Below are positions 8,896 to 16,483 of a DNA stretch of 64,000 bases, one piece after another; within the stretch, counting starts at the first letter, position 1; every line of letters starts with the position of its first letter. This stretch comes from Terrihalobacillus insolitus. GTDB taxonomy: Bacteria > Bacillota > Bacilli > Bacillales > Amphibacillaceae. Below the pieces are notes generated by a model. That model had not been told where the DNA came from and did no database searches. It saw only the letters and a list, made by a program, of their open reading frames with translations. The translations under genes and the position numbers were made by a program. The stretch spans positions 1 through 64,000 of the forward strand of contig NZ_JAMQKB010000007.1 in the NCBI RefSeq assembly GCF_028416575.1, written 5' to 3'.

Positions 8896-10445
8896 CACTA
8901 ACTGAAAAGCAGCGTCAGCAACAAGCTGAGTTACATAAAAAACTATGGAATATGGCAAACGATTTAAGAGGACAAATGGAAGCAAATGAATTTAAAAATT
9001 ATATCCTTGGATTAATTTTTTATCGCTATTTATCGGAGAAGACGGAATACCGTGTTACAAAATTATTAGAAGAAGATGATATATCGTTTGAAGAAGCTTG
9101 GAAGGATAAAGAAATGCGAGAAGCATTAGCAGAAGAGCTGATTCAACAAATAGGTTATGTAATCGAACCAGAATATTTATTCTCCAATATGATTAAAGAG
9201 ATTGGTAAAGGTGATCAAGGTAAGTTTGATACGGAAATGTTACAAAAAGCTGTTAATACAATCACAGAGTCAACGCTTGGAGCAGATAGTCAAGAAGACT
9301 TTCAGAACTTGTTTGATGATATGGACTTAGCATCTTCAAAATTAGGACGTGATGTCAAGTCACGTTCAAGGCTTATCGCTAAGATTATGGCTAGTATCAA
9401 TGATATTCCATTCCTTCACGATGATGTAGATATTGATGTACTAGGTGATGCATACGAGTATATGATTTCTCAGTTCGCAGCAAGTGCAGGAAAAAAGGCT
9501 GGAGAATTCTATACACCTCAACAAGTATCAAGAATCTTGGCTAAGATTGTAACGGTCGGAAAGTCAGATATAAAAAGTGTTTATGACCCGACGTGTGGTT
9601 CTGGTTCATTACTGTTACGTGTTGCCAAAGAAGCAAATGTACGTAAATTCTATGGACAAGAATTAACAGCTACAACCTATAACTTAGCTCGAATGAATAT
9701 GTTGCTTCATGATGTATCTTATCAGAATTTTGATATTAAAAATGATAATACATTATCCAAGCCACATCATGTAGATATGCGATTTGAAGCAGTTGTTGCA
9801 AATCCACCCTATAGTGCAAAGTGGAGTGGGGATTCAAGGTATTTAGATGATGAGCGTTTTAGTGCTTATGGTAAATTAGCACCAAAATCTAAAGCAGACT
9901 ATGCATTTGTACAGCATATGATTCATCAGTTAGATGATAATGGTACAATGGCAGTCGTGTTACCACATGGAGTTCTATTCCGAGGTGCAGCAGAAGGCAT
10001 TATTCGTAAACACTTGATTGCAGAGAAGAACTATTTGGATGCAGTCATTGGATTGCCTTCAAATGTTTTCTTCGGTACATCTATTCCAACTTGTATATTA
10101 GTATTCTCGAAATGTCGCAAAGATGATGAAAATGTTTTGTTTATTGATGCATCTAATGAATTTGAAAAAGGTAAGAATAAGAATGATTTAAGTGAGGAAC
10201 AAGTTAACAAAATAGTACAAACTTATATTAATCGAAAATCTATCGATAAATATTCAAATTTAGCAACTTTGGAAGAAATTAAAAAGAATGATTATAATCT
10301 TAATATCCCACGTTATGTAGATACATTTGAAGAAGAAGAGCCTGTTGATTTGCATTCTGTTCACACTCGTATTCATGAAATTGATACTGAACTTGAAGAA
10401 ATTGATGCTGAGCTTGCTAAGTACTATAAAGAGTTGGGGGTATAA
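8892..10445 (+). CDS. hsdM: Type I restriction enzyme, M (N6-adenine methyltransferase) subunit
   Basis: HsdM methylates adenine in the recognition site and forms the core of the type I complex. The 517-residue protein has the N-terminal helical HsdM_N domain (residues ~10-150), the AdoMet-binding motif I DPTCGSGSLLLR (near 232) and the catalytic NPPY motif (VANPPYSAKW, near 303). Its C-terminal helix (IDTELEEIDAELAKYY) is the part that usually contacts HsdS. It overlaps the half-S gene upstream by four bases and is followed two bases later by hsdS. It appears complete. Confidence 0.96.
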   Translation: MTLTEKQRQQQAELHKKLWNMANDLRGQMEANEFKNYILGLIFYRYLSEKTEYRVTKLLEEDDISFEEAWKDKEMREALAEELIQQIGYVIEPEYLFSNMIKEIGKGDQGKFDTEMLQKAVNTITESTLGADSQEDFQNLFDDMDLASSKLGRDVKSRSRLIAKIMASINDIPFLHDDVDIDVLGDAYEYMISQFAASAGKKAGEFYTPQQVSRILAKIVTVGKSDIKSVYDPTCGSGSLLLRVAKEANVRKFYGQELTATTYNLARMNMLLHDVSYQNFDIKNDNTLSKPHHVDMRFEAVVANPPYSAKWSGDSRYLDDERFSAYGKLAPKSKADYAFVQHMIHQLDDNGTMAVVLPHGVLFRGAAEGIIRKHLIAEKNYLDAVIGLPSNVFFGTSIPTCILVFSKCRKDDENVLFIDASNEFEKGKNKNDLSEEQVNKIVQTYINRKSIDKYSNLATLEEIKKNDYNLNIPRYVDTFEEEEPVDLHSVHTRIHEIDTELEEIDAELAKYYKELGV

Positions 10446-10447
10446 TA

Positions 10448-11647
10448 ATGAGAACACCTCAAATTCGTTTTAGTGATTATCAAGATGAGTGGCATACAGT
10501 AAGATTTGATAGAATAGGTAACTTTTTTAAAGGGAGTGGATTATCTAAAGCAGATTTGTCTACATTCGGTACACCTTGTGTACTTTATGGTGAACTTTAC
10601 ACTACTTATGAGTCGGTTATTCGGACAGTAGTAAGTAAAACTAATTCAACCAGTAAAGGAGTGCAAGGTTTCGAAAATGATATATTAATACCAGCCTCTG
10701 GTGAGAGCGCTCTGGATATTGCATGTGCTGCTACGTTAGAGGTCGATAATGTATTAATTGGTGGGGATTTAAATATTATACGTCCTTCTAAAGAGTATGA
10801 CGGGCGTTTCATAGCTTATCAACTAAATGTTGCTCGAAAAAAAGATTTAGCAAAATTAGCTCAAGGAGCTTCCGTTGTACACCTTTATAATAATTCTCTT
10901 AAAAAAGTTGAATTGAATATTCCAAGTAAAAATGAGCAACAAAAGATTGCTGATTTCCTGAGTTTACTTGATCGTCGTATCGAGGAGCAACAAAAAAAGG
11001 TAAAAGCTTTACGTGAACAGAAGAAGGGATTACTTCAAAAGCTTTTTAGGAGAGAAATACGTTTTAAAGATGAACAAGGGAATGATTTTCCGGATTGGAA
11101 ACCCCAAAAACTTACTAAAATATTAAAGGAAAGGAAGCTTTATGCACAGAAAGGAAAAGAATATCCACACGCTTCACTTTCTAAAGAAGGTATATCTCTT
11201 AAAACTGATAGATATAACAGAGATTTTTTAGTAACATCAGTAGATAAAAAGTATAAGATAACCAAATTAGATGACATTTGTTATAATCCAGCAAATTTAA
11301 AATTCGGAGTAATTTGTAGAAATAAAATGGGATCTGCAATATTCTCTCCAATTTATGTTACGTTTGAGGTACAATCAGGTTTTGATTCGAATTTTATGGA
11401 GTATTATCTTTGTAGAAATGATTTTATTCAAAAGGTCCGAAAATATGAAGAAGGTACTGTGTACGAAAGAATGGCTGTAAAACCTGAAGATTTTCTGAAA
11501 TATAAAGATGAATTCCCAAATATTGAGGAGCAAAAAAAGATTGGGCAATTTTTCATAAAGTTTGATTTGAAAATTGTTAATGAAGAAAAAAGAATAGAAG
11601 AATTGAGAAAACAAAAACAAGGATACTTACAACAAATGTTCATTTAA
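10448..11647 (+). CDS. hsdS: Type I restriction enzyme, full-length S (specificity) subunit
   Basis: This 399-residue protein has two target-recognition domains (about residues 1-150 and 205-350). Each is followed by a conserved helical spacer: EQQKIADFLSLLDRRIEEQQKKVKALREQKKGLLQKLF, and EEQKKIGQFFIKFDLKIVNEEKRIEELRKQKQGYLQQMF at the C-terminus. Such paired coiled-coil spacers set the distance between the two half sites of a bipartite recognition sequence. It begins two bases after hsdM and is followed by a terminator, so it closes the operon. The recognition sequence cannot be predicted from this alone. Confidence 0.94.
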   Translation: MRTPQIRFSDYQDEWHTVRFDRIGNFFKGSGLSKADLSTFGTPCVLYGELYTTYESVIRTVVSKTNSTSKGVQGFENDILIPASGESALDIACAATLEVDNVLIGGDLNIIRPSKEYDGRFIAYQLNVARKKDLAKLAQGASVVHLYNNSLKKVELNIPSKNEQQKIADFLSLLDRRIEEQQKKVKALREQKKGLLQKLFRREIRFKDEQGNDFPDWKPQKLTKILKERKLYAQKGKEYPHASLSKEGISLKTDRYNRDFLVTSVDKKYKITKLDDICYNPANLKFGVICRNKMGSAIFSPIYVTFEVQSGFDSNFMEYYLCRNDFIQKVRKYEEGTVYERMAVKPEDFLKYKDEFPNIEEQKKIGQFFIKFDLKIVNEEKRIEELRKQKQGYLQQMFI

Positions 11648-11650
11648 TAT

Positions 11651-11688
11651 AAAATGGCCATGCTAAAAGAGCTTTGGCCGTTTTATTT
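11651..11688 (+). terminator. Terminator of the restriction-modification operon
   Basis: AAAATGGCC pairs with GGCCGTTTT, followed by ATTTG. It lies directly after the hsdS stop codon. Confidence 0.7.
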
Positions 11689-11701
11689 GTTGTTCACAAA
11701 T

Positions 11702-12676
11702 TTAAAGCCCAATCCCACTAGCTGCATTATCCTCAAATAAATTTGCTATTTTAATATATCGCTTCAACGAATCACTTCGCTTATGCCTCGTCTGCTTCAT
11801 AATCTGATGTTCAGCTTTTCCAAATCGAGCAGCCTGCGAACAGAATCCTGATCTTAAACTGTGCGCCCCATAACGCTTCGGGTCTAAGCCAACCTCCTCA
11901 CAACATTTCTTAACAATTAACCGTACCGATTGAGCTGATAATCTATCCATGATATTTCCATGTCGGTCCATTCGTCGAAACACAGGTCCTTCTATAAGCC
12001 CTGATGCTGATATCCAATCTTCAAAACTACGAAAGGGACAAGTAAGCGGATTCGAACCAAAAGGTAATGCCACATCATGTCCTTCTCCTTTCTGATCAGT
12101 TTTACTTCGATTTAAATGGAGAATCAGTCCGTCTCGTGTTTTGGAAATATCCTCAATATTTAAACTTACTAATTCACTTCGTCGTAAGGCTCCTGCCCAT
12201 CCAATAACAAGTAAGGCGCGATTCCGAATTCCAATCAATTTATCGTGTGGAAGGTGTTCGACTACTTGACGCAACTCATGAAGCTAAAGTGCTTCCCTAC
12301 CTTCTTCTTTAATGCCGATCTTTCGCTGCAGTCCTTCCCATACATTTCGCACGAGGGAGGTCTTGGTTGGACTTGAATATCCTGCAGTTTCGTGACGTTG
12401 AGAGATTGCCGCCATTTTTCGTTTAATTGTTGAGGCCTTTTTGATTTTCCCAAGCATTGTTATGTAATACACGAGCGTTTCTGGTTCAGCTGGTAATGAC
12501 GAAACGGAATGTAACTGACACCATTCTTCAAATTGTTTCCAATCAGATCCATAGGCTCTTTTCGTATTGTTGGCTTTTGAGTTTGTTAGATGTTCACGTG
12601 CTTCATTTTGTAGTTCTTGGAGATGAGTAGATAGTTCATTTGATTGTTGCGTTTGAAGTTCGTAATCGTTGCTCAT
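11702..12676 (-). pseudogene. Tyrosine recombinase interrupted by an in-frame amber codon
   Basis: The two halves lie in the same frame and are separated only by a TAG at 12284-12286. The first 130 codons encode the SAM-like N-terminal domain (NNTKRAYGSDWKQFEEWC). The second part encodes the catalytic domain with Arg in GALRRSELV, His-x-x-Arg in HSLRSGF, His in TRHKRSD and Tyr in LKRYIK. Without the stop it would be one ~324-residue integrase. A TTG at 12274 could restart translation of the catalytic half alone. All catalytic residues are kept, so the mutation looks recent. Its position inside the island suggests it once served an element within it. Confidence 0.8.
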
Positions 12677-13029
12677 GTTTTACTTTCATCCTCCTATCAA
12701 ATCGTCTGCAATCATATAAAATTTTACTTTCTGTTGTGAGTATTTCATATTTAAGCGGCTCTTTAAGAAAATGCCCATAGTTTCTTAGACTATTTAAATT
12801 CCGCTTTTTTCGTCCTTAATCTAGGTATTGATAAGATGGGTTATCGATACTTAGAAGAACTACTTTTAATTCTAGAAAGATACGCTAGATATATTATAAC
12901 TTAACTAAAAACTGAATGTTTGAAGAGGTTGCACTTTAATGGAAAGCGACAATTAAGATGGAGATATAGTTATTCTTTGGCTCCTCGCCATTAACGATGA
13001 TTTTATAGAAAAATGAATAATCTAGCTGT
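12677..13029. other. Gene-free stretch upstream of the amber-interrupted recombinase
   Basis: I see no coding frame or strong hairpin here. It lies between the recombinase start and the presumed left end of the ISL3-family element and probably holds the recombinase promoter. Confidence 0.35.
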
Positions 13030-13047
13030 CTAATAGAATCAAAAACC

Positions 13048-13152
13048 GGACAAGGGAATGAGTTCAATTGCTCACTCGGCATTCTCCACCTGTTACATGA
13101 ATAATGCCCAAAAAAGTGGTTATATTAATATATGGACAAGGGAATGGGTTCG
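13048..13152. repeat. Two imperfect copies of GGACAAGGGAATG(A/G)GTTC
   Basis: The motif occurs at 13048-13066 and 13134-13152, 86 bases apart, between the left inverted repeat and the transposase stop codon. On the transcribed strand each reads as CATTCCCTTGTCC. They may be part of the element's end or of a 3' RNA structure. No function is known to me. Confidence 0.5.
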
Positions 13153-13194
13153 GTTGTGAGCGACGCATGGCTCCATACTGTTACTCATTCTTTT

Positions 13195-14424
13195 TTATTG
13201 ACACTGTGGCGAGAAATCCAGCTTTCCAGCTAGTAAATAAATCATGGCAACAATGTTCTTGTCTGAGCGGTAGCCTCTTGCTTTCCGTTTTGCTGCTTGA
13301 AACAGGCTGTTAATCCCTTCTAACAGTCCATTGTTCAATTTTGAGCTGAACCATTGGACGACGCCATCATAATGTTTATTCAGCATTTTTGCCACATCTA
13401 CCATGGGTTTCAGTTGGCAACGCAGCCCCCATTGGATCCATTCTTTTAACGCAATTGGTCCAATTTCAGGAGGGTAATTATACATTTCCTGAAGACTCAT
13501 ACGCATACGATAGGCCTTGGCTGTATCTAAATCAGAGTCTTTTAATCGATCTAGCTTTTCCTTTTGCTTTTTGGTTAGGTTTTTTTCGTTTTTCAACCAC
13601 ATGTATCGCGTGTTTTTTAAATCTGCACTACTTTGACGTTCGTGTCGTCGCACTAGGTCTACCGCTTGATTTACAGCCTGAATGACGTGGAATTTATCAA
13701 AGGTAATGGCTGCATTGGGAAAGTTTTCTGTTGCTCCCTTAATAAAAGCAGGGGACATATCCATCGACACCTCTGATACCTTTTCAGAGCTCCCGCCATG
13801 GGATTCCAAATGTTTTTTACATTCTTCCCACGTGCTGGAGTCCTTGCCTTTTGTCACATGTATGACGTTCTTTTTTTTAAGATCCATAAAAATGGTTACG
13901 TAATTATGCCCTTTCTTAGCAGAGGTTTCGTCAGTTCCAATCATGGTTACATGCGATAAATCCTGTACTGCAATAGCTTGATCCACGTAATAGTGGAGAA
14001 TACGCCATAACTGCGTATCATGTTCTTTGACAAGTCGGCTGATTGCACTCATGGGCATATCCTTTGCCATTGCAATAATCCAAGCATCAAACAACAACGT
14101 AAAGTTCGAACGCCGCTTAATGGCCCACGGTACATGAACCCGATGAATTTTACCGCAATTTATGCATTCCGTACGTGGTAACTCAGCGTGGATATAGCAT
14201 GGATATTCAAAAAAATTCAAATGTCTCCAGGTTCGATTATGATCAGCAATATCATATACTTTCTGAAGTTCTTGCCCACAATTAGAACAACTAAAAGTAG
14301 CTCCTTTGCGAAAAGAAATATAACAATGTAAGCACTCTTTTTCTTCATCAAATACACATCTTTCAATATACCACGGTTCGGAGATATGAAAAACACTATC
14401 AATATCTTGGACTTCAATACTCAT
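13195..14424 (-). CDS. ISL3-family transposase
   Basis: This 409-residue protein has the ISL3 architecture. An N-terminal zinc-ribbon region carries paired cysteines (CSNCGQEL, TECINCGKIH), followed by a helix-turn-helix region (residues ~100-150). The DDE core has Asp in MIGTDETSAKKGH, Asp in ITFDKFHVIQAVNQAVD and Glu in NGLLEGINSLFQAAKR. The length is normal for the family and no frameshift is visible, so the element may be active. It is read toward the interrupted recombinase and away from the truncated phospholipase D-like gene. Confidence 0.93.
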   Translation of the reverse strand: MSIEVQDIDSVFHISEPWYIERCVFDEEKECLHCYISFRKGATFSCSNCGQELQKVYDIADHNRTWRHLNFFEYPCYIHAELPRTECINCGKIHRVHVPWAIKRRSNFTLLFDAWIIAMAKDMPMSAISRLVKEHDTQLWRILHYYVDQAIAVQDLSHVTMIGTDETSAKKGHNYVTIFMDLKKKNVIHVTKGKDSSTWEECKKHLESHGGSSEKVSEVSMDMSPAFIKGATENFPNAAITFDKFHVIQAVNQAVDLVRRHERQSSADLKNTRYMWLKNEKNLTKKQKEKLDRLKDSDLDTAKAYRMRMSLQEMYNYPPEIGPIALKEWIQWGLRCQLKPMVDVAKMLNKHYDGVVQWFSSKLNNGLLEGINSLFQAAKRKARGYRSDKNIVAMIYLLAGKLDFSPQCQ

Positions 14425-14470
14425 GAATTATCACCCTTTGATTCTATTAGTTAGAATCTAGTATTGACAG

Positions 14471-15241
14471 GTGCTAATCGTTTTAAACAGCGAAGAAGCA
14501 AATAAAACAGCATACATTGGTTCGCAAAACTTTTCCGATGCAAGTTCTGATAAACTTGAATTAGGTTTTATAATTAATGATATGAATGATATAAAAAGAA
14601 TAAAAAATAATATCTTTGAAGTTATTAAAAATAACTCTATTAGATATGCCACCTCAGACTATGTGATAAAAATGGAAGAGATACAAAGTACTATGAAAGG
14701 AGTCTTTAATAATTTACGTTATAACCTTTTTACATTCTTAGGTGACCCACCGTATGTGCCAGAATTTGAAACTTTTAGTATTGATGATGCCCATTTTCCA
14801 GAAGAAGAATGGTCTAGATTTAAAGAGCTAGATGACTCTTTGTTTCGGATTATTAATGACATAAGTGATGAATATAAATATATCTTTGATGAAACAAAAG
14901 CGGAATCAATAAAGGAAGATATAAAAGAACATTTAAAATCATTTATTTCAGAGTTAGATTCTTTTGAACGATATTTGAATTCATATGATGATAGAGTATG
15001 GGATAGATTTCGTGAAAGAGATGATGGAGACACAGATGCTACAATGAGTGTGGTATTGCAAGAATTACACGAAGAACAAGATTTGAAATTCAGACATCTA
15101 AATTTCCGTGGAGAAGAACTTCTTAAAGAGTTTATTGAAATAGAACCTAAAATAGAAAATGTACTTGAACTAGTAGAAGAAATAAAATATGAGATGTTGA
15201 ATAATACAGTTTATGAGAATGTAGATGAAATTAGAGATTAA
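14471..15241 (+). pseudogene. Phospholipase D-like protein, 5' part lost
   Basis: The frame starts right at the end of the ISL3 element. A stop at 14465-14467 closes it upstream, and the GTG at 14471 has no ribosome binding site. The first residues contain YIGSQNFSDASSDKLELG, which matches the end of a PLD (HKD) motif, where GSxNFS follows the catalytic His and Lys. Those catalytic residues and any first HKD copy are missing. The remaining ~220 residues are acidic and helical. PLD-like proteins in such islands often belong to DNA-cutting or defence systems, but the fragment is too short to assign one. Confidence 0.7.
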
Positions 15242-15569
15242 CTTATGAAACGAAATAAATTTAAAAACTTAGGTAGGTAACATAGCATTAACCTGAGTTA
15301 ATTCACACTCATTTTATAATTCACAAATTATGCACAAGTTATCTAACAATCCTTATAATATAATGGTTTGTGAGGTTACCTCGACCCCGACCACCGGTAT
15401 CGAATCTAAGCAAAAAAAACAAAATATTATTTCTCGTAAAAGTAAGGACATAAGTTAAATGTTCTTACTTTTTTCCTGTTTTTCTACAGTTGACGATTGT
15501 TTTATTAAAATTTAATTCTATTGTATAATTGATTTGAATAAATTATTTATTAAAATGAGGTGGTTATGA
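15242..15569. other. Gene-free stretch holding the right island repeat
   Basis: I see no gene here. It contains the 20-base tRNA-Leu repeat at 15381-15400 and the promoter region of the toxin-antitoxin pair (a TATAAT at about 15525-15530). Confidence 0.5.
15381..15400 (+). repeat. Right attachment-site repeat (tRNA-Leu 3' end)
   Basis: The 20 bases TCGACCCCGACCACCGGTAT are identical to 3481-3500. They cover the T-loop to the acceptor end of a tRNA-Leu. The bases before them do not continue the tRNA, so this is a short core copy and not a gene. Confidence 0.75.
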
Positions 15570-15731
15570 ATGACTGCTGATGAGATAATGAAAGCGATCG
15601 AAGAAATGGATAATGGGGAACGGATCAAATTACTTAATAAGTTATTTGATAATTACTTTGATAGCAGACCTCCAAAAGAGCAAATCATAAAAGAAAAAGA
15701 AGAAATGTTTTGGGGTAAAGAAGATGAGTAA
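15570..15731 (+). CDS. Antitoxin-like small protein upstream of a PemK/MazF toxin
   Basis: This 53-residue acidic and basic peptide begins MTADEIMKAIEEMDNGERIK and ends with KEEMFWGKEDE. GAGGTGG precedes the ATG. Its 3' end overlaps the toxin start by eight bases, the usual coupling of a type II antitoxin-toxin operon. The protein is short and has no DNA-binding fold that I can recognise. The role is inferred from its position and size. Confidence 0.7.
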   Translation: MTADEIMKAIEEMDNGERIKLLNKLFDNYFDSRPPKEQIIKEKEEMFWGKEDE

Positions 15732-16038
15732 AACAGGTAAGCGTGGAGAAATATGGACTGTTGAGTTAAATGGAAAAAGAAGACCAGTCGTTATTGTAAG
15801 CAATGATAATGTAATTGTAGAATTAGATCACCTAATAGCGACAGTTACGAGTCAACATACAAGAAATGAGTTTGATGTTGCGATTGAATACTGGGAAGAA
15901 GCAGGCTTAGATAAACCTTCCATCGTTAGATGTTCTAAATTAAACACTTTACATTTTAAAGAGTTACTATTTAAAATCGGAAAGTTACATGAACATGATT
16001 TAGAGAGGGTATTAACAACAATTCGAAACTACTTTTAA
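15724..16038 (+). CDS. PemK/MazF-family endoribonuclease toxin
   Basis: MazF-type toxins cleave mRNA at short sequence motifs. This 104-residue protein has the family opening (KRGEIWTVELNGKRRPVVIVSND), a central strand region (LIATVTSQHT) and the later conserved stretch SIVRCSKLNTL near residue 69, which carries the usual Ser/Cys position. The length is normal. It overlaps the small antitoxin gene and is followed by a good terminator. The pair sits just outside the right island repeat, where toxin-antitoxin genes often stabilise mobile DNA. It could equally belong to an older neighbouring insertion. Confidence 0.85.
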   Translation: MSKTGKRGEIWTVELNGKRRPVVIVSNDNVIVELDHLIATVTSQHTRNEFDVAIEYWEEAGLDKPSIVRCSKLNTLHFKELLFKIGKLHEHDLERVLTTIRNYF

Positions 16039-16061
16039 TTTTGTGTGTATGAAGTCGAGTA

Positions 16062-16195
16062 CAGTCCACCGGTACTACAGACAGCTAATAAGTGCTGTTA
16101 AATCAACGGTTTGACGAATATGTCAAACCGTTTTTTGTTGTTCATTGCATACGATTTTTTAGATGAAAATCGTGTTCGTAAAATCGTGTTCAAGG
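16062..16195. repeat. Further tRNA-Leu-like fragments
   Basis: TCCACCGGTA lies at 16065-16074. AAAATCGTGTTC occurs twice, at 16166-16177 and 16180-16191. The 12-mer is the 3' side of the tRNA-Leu anticodon arm found at 3453-3464, and the 10-mer resembles its acceptor end. They look like scars of earlier integration or excision events at the same target. Chance similarity is possible because each piece is short. Confidence 0.4.
16105..16137 (+). terminator. Terminator of the toxin-antitoxin operon
   Basis: AACGGTTTGAC pairs perfectly with GTCAAACCGTT and is followed by TTTT. Confidence 0.85.
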
Positions 16196-16206
16196 AGGTA
16201 AAACAC

Positions 16207-16278
16207 ATGGCAAGAAGAAGCAATGTATTGTCAAAATCTGAAATGAACAAGGTCATTGTGAATGCTACACTAAAATAG
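16207..16278 (+). CDS. Possible 23-residue peptide or gene remnant
   Basis: AAGGAGG lies seven bases before the ATG, an excellent ribosome binding site. The frame MARRSNVLSKSEMN ends after 23 codons. It may be the front of a gene broken by deletion, since the start signals look better than such a short product needs. No family is recognised. Confidence 0.3.
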   Translation: MARRSNVLSKSEMNKVIVNATLK

Positions 16279-16348
16279 GCAAACCATCCCCACTAGGTAA
16301 TAATTTCCTATTTTAAACTTTAAATATTAAATAGTCTGACTTTTTATG

Positions 16349-16377
16349 TTGACTTTATTAAAAATCCCTTCTATAAT
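16349..16377 (+). promoter_or_regulatory. SigA-type promoter of the glucitol-type PTS locus
   Basis: TTGACT at 16349-16354 and TATAAT at 16372-16377 are separated by 17 bases, near-consensus for the housekeeping sigma factor. The first gene starts about 105 bases downstream. Confidence 0.7.
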
Positions 16378-16391
16378 AAAAGTGTAATTAA

Positions 16392-16422
16392 TAACAAATG
16401 TTATAAAACGTAACAAATGTTA
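16392..16422 (+). promoter_or_regulatory. Tandem operator candidate, two TAACAAATGTTA boxes
   Basis: Two identical 12-base boxes, each a near palindrome, start at 16392 and 16411, 19 bases apart. They lie just downstream of the promoter. The spacing is close to two helical turns, which suits cooperative binding by the SorC-family regulator encoded in the operon. Binding is inferred. Confidence 0.55.
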
Positions 16423-16483
16423 CAGGCTATAATTACTTAATATTTTTATTTAAATCAAAACGACATGAAAAAGGGGGATAAAT

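Larger units (their letters stand above)
13019..14461 (-). mobile_element. ISL3-family insertion sequence
   Basis: A full-length ISL3-type transposase lies between inverted repeats sharing the 14-base core CTAATAGAATCAAA (13030-13043, and as its complement 14437-14450). The outer limits are approximate because the repeats blur beyond the core (CTAG motifs continue on both sides). No target duplication is clear. The right end abuts a phospholipase D-like reading frame that lacks its front part, so this insertion, or a deletion next to it, destroyed that gene. Confidence 0.7.
3446..15400. mobile_element. Putative genomic island at a tRNA-Leu 3' end
   Basis: The interval is bounded on the left by the tRNA-Leu half-site and on the right by a 20-base exact repeat of its end. 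It contains the type I restriction-modification operon, a broken tyrosine recombinase, two insertion sequences and a truncated phospholipase D-like gene. A tyrosine recombinase lies just outside the left repeat. What I see is the repeats and the cargo. That they mark one insertion event is inference, and the complete tRNA-Leu gene is not in the window. Confidence 0.55.

Noticed and set aside
13389-13903. Plus-strand frames opposite the ISL3 transposase
   Set aside because: They are shadows; the minus-strand transposase has full family motifs.
16402-16417. cre site in the glucitol-type PTS promoter (TATAAAACGTAACA)
   Set aside because: Two fixed positions of the consensus fail, and the region is better explained by the two TAACAAATGTTA boxes.
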